Source: Fimbriimonadaceae bacterium
GTDB taxonomy: Bacteria > Armatimonadota > UBA10988
DNA length: 64,000 nucleotides
Reading direction: 5' to 3'
Assembly (NCBI GenBank): GCA_020850355.1
Contig: JADZEX010000037.1
Coordinates: 62,001-126,000, forward strand
Shown here: piece by piece, positions 57,896 through 64,000 of the stretch
Numbering within the stretch: position 1 is the stretch's first letter
Layout: the number at the start of each line of letters is the position of its first letter
Translations under genes and position numbers: made by a program
Notes under the pieces: model-generated
The model's input: the letters and a program-made list of their open reading frames with translations, nothing else
What the model was told of the DNA's origin: nothing
The model's database searches: none

Positions 57896-58732
57896 ATGGA
57901 CATCCAACTGGGCATCTGGAACCTCAACTGGTCGCACTTCACCTTCGAGGAAGCCCTCGCGGGGATCCGTGCCACCGGCTACTCTGTGGTCAGCCTGTAC
58001 CCTGCTCACAGCGACGGGCCGTGCTACACCGAGGAGTTCACCGACTCGCAGATCGATGCGCTGAAGGACCGGCTCGAGGCCTGCGGCCTGACCTGCGCGA
58101 TGCTGATGGCCGTCAACCCGACCGCCAGCCGCGATGCCGCGCGACGGCGGATCGACATGGCGCAGCGCATGGGTGTGCCCTATCTCTGCGCCACCGGGAC
58201 CTGGGAGTGGGTGACCTTCCTGCAAGAGCGCAAGAGCGACGACGTCCTGCGCGCCGAGCACGAGGCCTACGTCAGCGCCTGGCGCGAGGTGATCGGCCAC
58301 GCCGCCGACGCCGGCGTGACGGTCACCCTGAAGCCCCACGGCGGCAACAGCGCCACCGGCGCCATCCTCAAGGCGACCATCGACGACGTCGGCTCCCCAG
58401 CCTTCCAGGCCTCGGTCGACGCCGGCAACGTGCGCTTCTATGAGGGACTCGACCCGGTGGCCGACGTCGACCCGATTCTGCCGCATGCCCGCACGATGTG
58501 CCTCAAAGACCACTCCGGCCCACGCGGCCACGCCGACTTTCCGATCATCGGCGACGGCGGGGTCGACCATCCGTGGTTGCTGCGTAAGCTGCAGGAGGCC
58601 AGCTTCAGCGGCCCGATGCTGATCGAGCGCTTCGACGGCGGCAGTGGCCGGACCGGCATCAACTACCACACGGTCTGCCAGCGCGCGGTGATCAGCCGGG
58701 AGAACATCCTGCGGATCGCGGCCGGGGTCTAG
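57896..58732 (+). CDS. Sugar phosphate isomerase/epimerase-like TIM barrel
   Basis: 278 aa from ATG 57896, starting MDIQLGIWNLNWSHFTFEEA. The xylose-isomerase-like barrel shows GIRATGYSVVSLYPAH, GVPYLCATGTWEW, VTVTLKPHGGNSATG, FQASVDAGNVRFYEG, CLKDHSGPRGHADF and MLIERFDGG. The aligned Glu/His/Asp/Glu residues fit the metal site of the family. Members isomerise or dehydrate sugars or inositols. The alternative ATG at 57854 leaves only 9 bases to the divergent DCC gene and has no ribosome site, but neither start has a clear one. Substrate unknown; stands near the hopanoid genes without evident link. Confidence 0.85.
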   Translation: MDIQLGIWNLNWSHFTFEEALAGIRATGYSVVSLYPAHSDGPCYTEEFTDSQIDALKDRLEACGLTCAMLMAVNPTASRDAARRRIDMAQRMGVPYLCATGTWEWVTFLQERKSDDVLRAEHEAYVSAWREVIGHAADAGVTVTLKPHGGNSATGAILKATIDDVGSPAFQASVDAGNVRFYEGLDPVADVDPILPHARTMCLKDHSGPRGHADFPIIGDGGVDHPWLLRKLQEASFSGPMLIERFDGGSGRTGINYHTVCQRAVISRENILRIAAGV

Positions 58733-58737
58733 CCAGC

Positions 58738-59892
58738 TCAGTCCAGCGGTTGCAGCGTACCATCGGCCCGCAGCCGGTAACGGCGGCCGGCCCAGGTGAT
58801 GGTCTGCCGCAGGTAGGCGCCCCAGAAGGTCAGCCACTCCAGCAGGTCGACCACCGGCAGCAGCCACGGGGCGCGGGCCAGGTCGTCGACGCGCAGCCAG
58901 CGGTTGAGCTGGGCAGCCAGGACGAGTCGCAGGCCGGCCACCGCCACCAAGAGGCCCCAGGCCCAGGCCGCCGTCGGGTGCAGCAGCGCCAGGCAGGCCG
59001 CCCAGGGCAACGGGTGGCAGGCGATCACGCCGCCAAACTCGCGCGGCCGGCAGCGCCGGATGGTGCGCGTCCAGCGCTGGATCCGGTGGAACGCCGCGCC
59101 GAGGCTCTCGTTCGGCATGAAGCGGTCGAAGAGCTGGGGCAGCACCACCGTGTGGTAGCCCAGCCGACTGGCCCGCCAGCCCAGCTCGTAGTCGTCGGCC
59201 AGGGCGTCGGCGAAGCCCAGGAACCCGCCCGCCTCGCGCAGCACCGCCCGGCGCTGAGCCATCGTGGTGCCAATCGCCCAGTGGACGCCGGTCGTGACGG
59301 TCGCGGCCATCCACTGCGGCAGGTAAGCGAAGGCGTAGTGCAGCGTGATCACCCGCGCGCCGAGGGTCTGCGACTCGATCCCGCGCGGCAGGGCGGTCAC
59401 CGTGCCCACGGCCGGGTCCAGCAGCGGCGGCACGACCTGCCGCAGCCAGTCGGCCGGCACCCGCACGTCGGCGTCGGCGATCACCAGCAACTCGTGGCTG
59501 GCCGCCTCGGCGAGGTGGTGCATGATGCTGGTCTTGCGGTTGGCGCCGCGCAGCTCGGCGTACTCCAGCCGGATCGGCACCTGCGGAAACTCGCGCCGCA
59601 ACTGCTCGACCACCGCCACGACCGGGTCGTCGCGCCGCAGCGTGCCGAACAGCAGCTCCACCTCGCCGGGATAATCGAGCTGGCAGTACGACCGGAACGC
59701 CGCCAGCGTCTCCGGCCGGGCGCCCTCGACCGGCTTCAGCACACTGACCGGCGGTGCCGGCGAGGGCAACGGCGCGCTGGCAGGTCGGGCAAACCAGCGC
59801 CGCGTGGCCCGGTGACTGAGCACCAGGAAGCCGAGGCTGGCGAGCAGCAGGACGGCGCAGACCAGGCTGGCCACGCCGTGCAGGGCGCTCAT
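58738..59892 (-). CDS. hpnI: Hopanoid GlcNAc glycosyltransferase HpnI (ceramide glucosyltransferase-like, GT21)
   Basis: 384 aa, membrane anchored: N-terminal helix (ASLVCAVLLLASLGFLVLSH) and C-terminal helices (AWGLLVAVAGLRLVLAA). GT-A domain with PPVSVLKPVEGARPETL, then ADADVRVP (DxD) and HRIQRWTRT (the Q/RxxRW motif of processive/GT21 enzymes). HpnI transfers N-acetylglucosamine to bacteriohopanetetrol, the first step of cyclitol-ether hopanoid synthesis. The identity rests mainly on GT21 features plus the neighbouring hpnJ. The ATG overlaps the stop of the small transporter gene (ATGA). Confidence 0.85.
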   Translation of the reverse strand: MSALHGVASLVCAVLLLASLGFLVLSHRATRRWFARPASAPLPSPAPPVSVLKPVEGARPETLAAFRSYCQLDYPGEVELLFGTLRRDDPVVAVVEQLRREFPQVPIRLEYAELRGANRKTSIMHHLAEAASHELLVIADADVRVPADWLRQVVPPLLDPAVGTVTALPRGIESQTLGARVITLHYAFAYLPQWMAATVTTGVHWAIGTTMAQRRAVLREAGGFLGFADALADDYELGWRASRLGYHTVVLPQLFDRFMPNESLGAAFHRIQRWTRTIRRCRPREFGGVIACHPLPWAACLALLHPTAAWAWGLLVAVAGLRLVLAAQLNRWLRVDDLARAPWLLPVVDLLEWLTFWGAYLRQTITWAGRRYRLRADGTLQPLD

Positions 59893-60254
59893 GAGACGCC
59901 CGCGGAGCGGCCGACCAGAGTCACCCCCACCACGATGCAGACGATCCCCAGCCAGCGGTCGAGGCGCATCGGCTCGCCCAGCCACCAGTACTCCAGCAGC
60001 GGCAGCACCGCGAAGTTAAGTCCGGTGGCGGGGATCACGACGCTCGCCGGCCACGTCCGCAGCGCTGCCCAGACGCCGCACTGCTGGCCGATCATCAGGA
60101 CCATGCCGCCGGCCATCGCCAGCGCCCGGAAGCCGGCGCTGTGGGCCGAGCTGGCGGCCGGGGTCATCCCGACACGGAACAGGATGTTGCCCACCGACAG
60201 CCCGCCGACCACGCCGCACAGCAGAGCCACCGTGCGCCAGGTGCCCAGGGCCAT
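59889..60254 (-). CDS. Small EamA/SMR-like membrane transporter
   Basis: 121 aa with four predicted membrane helices (VALLCGVVGGLSVGNILF, ALAMAGGMVLMIGQQCGVWA, SVVIPATGLNFAVLPLLEYW, WLGIVCIVVGVTLVGRS). WLGEPMRLDRWLGI is the usual EamA/SMR repeat end. It has the size and topology of ArnE/ArnF, small flippases for lipid-linked aminoarabinose. It is placed between hpnJ (TGATG overlap) and hpnI (ATGA overlap), so it is tightly coupled to hopanoid sugar synthesis; a lipid-linked sugar or hopanoid flippase role is inference. Confidence 0.75.
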   Translation of the reverse strand: MALGTWRTVALLCGVVGGLSVGNILFRVGMTPAASSAHSAGFRALAMAGGMVLMIGQQCGVWAALRTWPASVVIPATGLNFAVLPLLEYWWLGEPMRLDRWLGIVCIVVGVTLVGRSAGVS

Positions 60255-61711
60255 CAGCCGGCGCAGCTTTCGCAGGCCACGGTCTCGGTGGACTTGTCCT
60301 TGCGCTTGTTGAAGAAGCCGAGGAACTGCCGGCCCTCCCGCAGCCGCCGGCGGCGCAGGTCACGGTCGGTCAGCATCGGCTTCACCAGCCGCCAGATCAC
60401 CCGCGGGCGGAAGTAGTACTGCTTGTAGAAGCGGTCCACCGCGGCGTCCATCTGCTCGGCGCTGATGGCCGGGTAGGAGATCGCCGGGATCTGCACGCCG
60501 GCCGCGTTGAGCAGCGGCTGGCCGTCGAACCAACCGTTGTCGACCGCCTGCTGGTACATCTCCGTCCCCGGATAGGGCGCCGCCAACGAGACCTGCAGGC
60601 TCTCGGGGTCCATCTCCTTGGCGAACCGGATGGTCTCCTCGATGGTCTCGGGAGTCTCGCCCGGCAGGCCGAAGATGAAGCAGCCGTGGATCGCCAGATC
60701 GAGGGTCTTGCAGTGCGCCACGAACTCCCGGATGCGGTCCAGCCGGGTGCCCTTGCGGATGTTGTTGAGGATCTGCTGGTTGCCACTTTCGAAACCGACC
60801 AGCAGCAGCCGGCAGCCGTTCTCCTTCATGACCCGGAGCGTGTCGTAGCTCACGTTCGGCTTGGCGTTGGCACTCCAGGGCACCCCGACCGGGCCGATCC
60901 GCTCGGCGATTGCGATGGTCCGCGCGGCGTTGTCGGTGAAGGTGTCGTCGTTGAAGAAGATCTCTTTGACCTCAGGCCACAACTGCGGCACCCGCTGGAA
61001 CTCCTCCACAGCGCGGTCCACCGACTGCACCCGGTAGTCATGCCCGCCAATCGTCTGCGGCCAGAGGCAGAAGGTGCACTTGCTGCGGCAGCCGCGGCCG
61101 GTGTAGAGCGACATGTAGGGGTGCGGCATGTAGCCGTTGAAGTACTTGCTGATGTCGAGGTCACGCTTGTAGACGTCGAGCACCGACGGCACCACATCGA
61201 GGTCCGGCGGCTCGGGTCGCCGCGGGTTGTGGACCACCTGCCCCTCGCGCCGCCAGCTCAGCCCGGCGATGTCGGCCAGCTCGCGGCCCTGGGCCACTTC
61301 CAGCAACGTGAAGACCAGCTCGCCGCCGCACACGAAGTCAATCGCCGGGCTGCTCTCCAGGCTGAGGTCGGGACAGATCACCGTCTGCGCCCCGCACAAG
61401 CCGATCATCTGGTCGGGGTTCTGCGACTTCAGCGCCTCGGCGAAGCGCACATCGTTGCGGAAACCGGGCGTGCTGGTGTGGATCACCACCAGCTCGTAGT
61501 CGCGCGCCGCGGCCAGCACGGTCTCGGGACTCAGCCCGTGCGGCGGGGCATCGATCAGCTTGCTGCCCGGCACCATCGCCGCCGGCTCCGCCAGCCAGTG
61601 CGGGTACCAGAACGAGGTGATCTCCCGGCTATTCTGGTACCGCGCCCCTGCCCCGCCGTCAAACCCCTCGTAGGACGGCGCATTCAGAAACAGCGTCTTC
61701 TTGACATCCAC
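60254..61711 (-). CDS. hpnJ: Radical SAM hopanoid cyclitol synthase HpnJ
   Basis: 485 aa. The N-terminal B12-binding-like domain opens VDVKKTLFLNAPSYEGFDGG and contains REITSFWYPHWLAEPAAMVP, both typical of HpnJ. The radical SAM core has CRSKCTFC (CxxxCxxC, 4Fe-4S), then IFFNDDTFTDN and LLLVGFESGNQQ. The C-terminus ends KSTETVACESCAG. HpnJ performs the ring contraction that turns the glucosamine ether of bacteriohopanetetrol into the cyclitol ether. The start is a GTG at 61711, with GGAG 9 bases upstream. The deacetylase hpnK and the squalene-hopene cyclase are not in the window. Confidence 0.9.
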   Translation of the reverse strand: MDVKKTLFLNAPSYEGFDGGAGARYQNSREITSFWYPHWLAEPAAMVPGSKLIDAPPHGLSPETVLAAARDYELVVIHTSTPGFRNDVRFAEALKSQNPDQMIGLCGAQTVICPDLSLESSPAIDFVCGGELVFTLLEVAQGRELADIAGLSWRREGQVVHNPRRPEPPDLDVVPSVLDVYKRDLDISKYFNGYMPHPYMSLYTGRGCRSKCTFCLWPQTIGGHDYRVQSVDRAVEEFQRVPQLWPEVKEIFFNDDTFTDNAARTIAIAERIGPVGVPWSANAKPNVSYDTLRVMKENGCRLLLVGFESGNQQILNNIRKGTRLDRIREFVAHCKTLDLAIHGCFIFGLPGETPETIEETIRFAKEMDPESLQVSLAAPYPGTEMYQQAVDNGWFDGQPLLNAAGVQIPAISYPAISAEQMDAAVDRFYKQYYFRPRVIWRLVKPMLTDRDLRRRRLREGRQFLGFFNKRKDKSTETVACESCAG

Positions 61712-61781
61712 CAGCACGATCTCCAGCCGGGCGAGCGTTCCCAGGCCGCGAGGATCATTGTAGGGCGCCCGCTGGGTAGGG

Positions 61782-62265
61782 TCAACGCGGGCGCGGCTGG
61801 CGTCTAACCGTTGCGGCTGGCGAGCCGGGGCAGCCCGAGCTGTGGCCCTTCTGGCGACCCTCCAACAACGACGAATGCTCCGGGCCGCGGTAGACCTTGC
61901 CCACCGGCCGCAGCAGGGCGCCGTTCTTGAAGTCGTCAATCAGTAGCTTGTCGTCGCTGCAGAGCAGCCGGGCTCCCGTCACTTGGGCCAACGCAACCAC
62001 GTGCGGGTCGTCGGAGCTGCACGCTGCCCGCACGGCCTCCGTGGCTTCGTCCACCTGGGCGGCGTCGGCAAGGTGGGCCTTGCCGGCACGTTTTAGCTCT
62101 TGCAGCATCTGCGCGGCCTGCTTCACCCGCAACAGTTCGGTGGCCAGCCGGCCACCGAACACGAGCCGGCCGTGTGGGCCGCGCAGCCAGGTCCAGACCG
62201 GCTTGAAGCGCTGGTCCTGGTCGAACCACCTGGGCTGCCATGTTGGCGTCAATCAGCAGGCACAT
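61782..62265 (-). pseudogene. PIN-domain nuclease gene with one-base frameshift near its start
   Basis: ATG 62265 reads MCLLIDANMAAQV, a classic PIN start with the metal-binding Asp. The following FDQDQRFKPVWTWLRG and SDDPHVVALAQVTGA, then RLLCSDDKLLIDDF, sit in the next frame. Removing one C (one G on the coding strand) near 62225-62226 (CAGGTGG) joins them into a ~160-aa PIN ribonuclease/toxin-like protein; the last ~25 residues are low-complexity. The start overlaps the ATPase stop by 17 bases, so the two genes are coupled. It may be a real inactivation, programmed shift or assembly error. PIN domains are RNA/DNA-cutting effectors in toxin-antitoxin and defence modules. Confidence 0.7.
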
Positions 62266-63526
62266 ACGGCGCCTCGAGGCCCAGGAAGCGGGCCTGCTCC
62301 TGGAGGAAGAACTGCCGGTAGCCCGGCGGCGCGCCGTCCAAGTTGCCTTGTCGGTCCAGGTGGATCGGATGCACCTGCACCTCGGCGCCCTGCCGCTCGA
62401 AGTAGAGAATCACGACCTCCTCGGGACGCAACCCGCGGCCTTCGCGGACATCCAGGCAGACCCGGTCGATCAGGTAGTCGCTGTGCGTCTCGACGACGAG
62501 CTGCCGTCCGCTCCGCACCAGGCTGCCGAAGAAGGTGCCCAACTCGGCCTGCGCCCGGGGGTGCAGGTGGACCTCGGGCTGCTGCAGCAGGAACCAGGTG
62601 CCTGGTTCGGTCCGCAGGCAGTCCAGGAGCATCGGCAGGACCTGGCTGACCCCGTAGCCGACATCCACCAGATTGGCGGTCCGACGTTGACCGGCGATCT
62701 TGACATGGATCTGGAACGGATCGCTGTCCCGCTTGCGCGGTCGCTCGACAGCGATGTCCTCCAGCAGACCGCAGGCGTGGCCAAAACGCACAATCGCGTC
62801 GCGCAGGGGCTGCCACTCGGTCGGGTCCCCGCCGGCCAGCCTCGCCAGCAGCATCGGCATGTGCTCGCCCGTCGCGACGGGGGTATTGCGCACGGGATCG
62901 TAGGTGCGGCGCGGCGCGCTCCGGATCGGGGCGTAGGCGAAGGGCCGTCTGGCCGCCATCCAGCCCATCTGTTCCGCGATCTCGGATGCCAGCCGGGTAA
63001 CGCCATTCTCGGTCTGGCCAGCCGTGATCCGCGAGAGCGTCAGTGGGAGCGCATCGTCCTGTCTGGCGCCAGGAGCTTCGAGCGCGTGCCACGGTGCGCG
63101 CAGGACTTCCCGCCACGCCACTGCCAAGGTGCCGTCTACGGTTCGCTGCACCCGCATCTCCCAGCAGTCGGTCCCGAAAGTGCTCTCCACGATGCCCGGC
63201 TGGCCAGAAACTGCTTCGAAGGCGGCTTCCACCCGAAGCTCAGGTGCGCCTGGGCCAGTTGCATCGAGGCAGATTGAGAATCTCGGGGCGCGCTTGCCCT
63301 GGCCGCCGTGGTACCGCGAGACCTCGTTGAACGATCCAAGGCGGAACGGCTCCTCATTGAAATCGAGGTCGCGCCTGCCGCTGGCGAGGTCCCACGCCAG
63401 CCGTAGCAGCGCCAGGAAACTGGTCTTCCCGGTGCTGTTCTCGCCCACCAGAATCGTGAGCGGCGCCAACGGGGCGTCGACCTTTTGGAAGCAGCGCACA
63501 TCGCGCAACTGCAGCGTCAGCATCAT
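62249..63526 (-). CDS. AAA/ABC-type ATPase with DUF3696 C-terminus, partner of PIN protein
   Basis: 425 aa. Walker A GENSTGKTSF (Lys34), ABC-like signature region VDVGYGVSQVLPMLL, Walker B WFLLQQPEVHLHPRAQ (Glu318) and switch VVETHSDYLIDR, followed by the DUF3696 end (HPIHLDRQGNLDG, PPGYRQFFLQEQARFLG). This SMC/Rad50/OLD-like class of ATPase pairs with nucleases in defence systems (PARIS, Septu, Gabija). No nuclease domain is in this chain; the adjacent PIN protein would supply it. ATG at 63526, or 63523. Upstream are a sigma-70 promoter and a palindrome, suggesting autoregulation. Confidence 0.85.
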   Translation of the reverse strand: MMLTLQLRDVRCFQKVDAPLAPLTILVGENSTGKTSFLALLRLAWDLASGRRDLDFNEEPFRLGSFNEVSRYHGGQGKRAPRFSICLDATGPGAPELRVEAAFEAVSGQPGIVESTFGTDCWEMRVQRTVDGTLAVAWREVLRAPWHALEAPGARQDDALPLTLSRITAGQTENGVTRLASEIAEQMGWMAARRPFAYAPIRSAPRRTYDPVRNTPVATGEHMPMLLARLAGGDPTEWQPLRDAIVRFGHACGLLEDIAVERPRKRDSDPFQIHVKIAGQRRTANLVDVGYGVSQVLPMLLDCLRTEPGTWFLLQQPEVHLHPRAQAELGTFFGSLVRSGRQLVVETHSDYLIDRVCLDVREGRGLRPEEVVILYFERQGAEVQVHPIHLDRQGNLDGAPPGYRQFFLQEQARFLGLEAPYVPAD

Positions 63527-63553
63527 GGCGCTCGATTCCCGGCCTCACGCCGG

Positions 63554-63568
63554 AGTCACGCAGTGACT
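63554..63568. promoter_or_regulatory. Operator-like palindrome at the ATPase-PIN promoter
   Basis: AGTCAC-GCA-GTGACT, six-base perfect arms with a three-base spacer, overlapping the -10 (63566-63571) and the predicted start of transcription. A repressor bound here would block transcription. Confidence 0.4.
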
Positions 63569-63594
63569 GTAGCGGGCGGCACCCGGCCGGTCAA
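63566..63594 (-). promoter_or_regulatory. Sigma-70 promoter for the ATPase-PIN operon
   Basis: Minus strand: TTGACC, 17 bases, TACAGT. The -35 matches 5 of 6 and the -10 matches 4 of 6 consensus positions. It lies 40 bases before the ATG at 63526, so the pair has its own promoter. Confidence 0.55.
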
Positions 63595-63601
63595 GCGGGC
63601 G

Positions 63602-64000
63602 TCACAGCCAGCGGCGGACCTGTTGGCGGTAGGCCTCGTACTCGGCTCCGAAGCGGGCGGCCAGCATGCGCTCCTCAACCACGATCACACGACGCGTGAG
63701 CAGTGCGACGAAGACCGGCGGCACCAGCCAGGGGCTGAGGGTGCCCCAGCCGACCGCGCCGGCGACCAGGTAGAGCAGCAGCGCGAAGTAGATCGGGTTG
63801 CGACTGTGCCGGTAGAGCCCCGTGGTGATCAGCGCCTGGGAGGGCTGGAACGGTTCGATGGTGGTGCGGTGGATCCGGAAGTGCCACGCCGCGGCGACGG
63901 CGAGCAGGGTGGCGACGGCTGCCAGCGCGGCGCCGGCGGTTATCCAGGGCGGGCCCCAGAGGGTCGCCAGCGGGAGCTGGCGGTGTAGCAACCACTGCAG
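63602..64000 (-). CDS. Isoprenylcysteine carboxyl methyltransferase-like protein (5' end beyond window)
   Basis: About 132 C-terminal residues visible, membrane protein of the ICMT/PEMT family. Three or four hydrophobic segments (WITAGAALAAVATLLAVAAA, YFALLLYLVAGAVGWG, VPPVFVALLTRRVIVV) surround the family core GLYRHSRNPIYFA, and the C-terminus ERMLAARFGAEYEAYRQQVRRWL matches the cytosolic SAM-binding end. Members methylate isoprenylated or lipid-like substrates; bacterial ones have mostly unknown targets. The frame stays open to the right edge, so the start lies outside; a TTG at 63991 is unlikely to be it. Confidence 0.85.
   Translation of the reverse strand: MQWLLHRQLPLATLWGPPWITAGAALAAVATLLAVAAAWHFRIHRTTIEPFQPSQALITTGLYRHSRNPIYFALLLYLVAGAVGWGTLSPWLVPPVFVALLTRRVIVVEERMLAARFGAEYEAYRQQVRRWL

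Noticed and set aside
57464-59314. 616-aa minus-strand ORF
   Set aside because: Only its last 126 codons (DCC protein) are real; the rest is antisense to the isomerase-like gene and the shifted frame of hpnI.
1-64000. tRNA, rRNA, CRISPR arrays, insertion sequences, riboswitches
   Set aside because: No tRNA T-loop and acceptor pair, no regularly spaced repeats, no transposase and no known riboswitch core seen by eye; a cmscan or tRNAscan run could still find small RNAs.

Overview
The window is GC-rich (by eye around 70%), gene-dense bacterial DNA, and most genes sit in short co-directional runs with 1-4 base stop/start overlaps (TGATG, ATGA, GTGA). The best taxonomic clue is the prepilin at 33342-34034. 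Its N-terminus continues from the type IV cleavage motif into [12 protein letters not shown] and an [15 protein letters not shown] stretch, typical of Armatimonadota. PEP-CTERM surface protein, hopanoid tailoring genes, many secreted glycan-active proteins and ceramidase-like proteins also fit Armatimonadota or a nearby Terrabacteria-like lineage. The assignment is inference.

Layout. 1-3666 (minus): GH127 arabinofuranosidase-like enzyme, SpoU-type RNA methyltransferase, thioredoxin reductase (cut by the edge). 3758-10727 (plus): two paralogous ceramidase-like genes flanking a 1427-aa superfamily 1 helicase that has its own sigma-54-type promoter. 10712-15479: PhnP-like hydrolase, then an unknown protein, SAM methyltransferase, two small coiled-coil proteins, a P-loop protein, and an HD hydrolase. 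15484-19407: argB, divergent from GH88, Gfo/Idh/MocA oxidoreductase and a membrane protein with HELSH. 19481-20318: a perfect sigma-54 promoter, a PEP-CTERM protein and a terminator hairpin. 20376-33154: glycan and sugar-acid catabolism (beta-propeller glycosidase, then a four-gene operon of MFS transporter, GH172, secreted protein and heparinase II/III, then an enolase-superfamily enzyme with an RraA-like protein). 33342-34092: prepilin with terminator. 34129-41010 (minus): secretin-N-domain protein, tsaD, PAS sensor kinase, holA, fused siroheme decarboxylase. 41239-46571: enolase-superfamily enzyme, a strong sigma-70 promoter with two unknown genes, and a sulfatase-like/moaD/moaE/membrane protein run. 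46679-56963: secreted carbohydrate-binding proteins, DinG-family helicase, ABC exporter and a broken Tat-exported gene. 56960-61711: lipoprotein, DCC protein, sugar isomerase-like protein, and hpnJ / small EamA transporter / hpnI. 61782-63594: an ATPase-PIN pair with its own promoter and operator-like palindrome, the PIN gene frameshifted. 63602 to the end: an isoprenylcysteine methyltransferase-like protein.

How it fits together. Much of the window serves capture and breakdown of plant or algal polysaccharide (GH127, GH88, GH172, heparinase, sugar-acid enzymes, carbohydrate-binding modules) by a cell with pili, exosortase-sorted surface proteins and cyclitol-hopanoids. The candidates for undescribed systems are (1) the sigma-54-driven helicase with a toxin-like N-terminal region inside a split ceramidase pair, and (2) the ATPase-PIN module at the right end.
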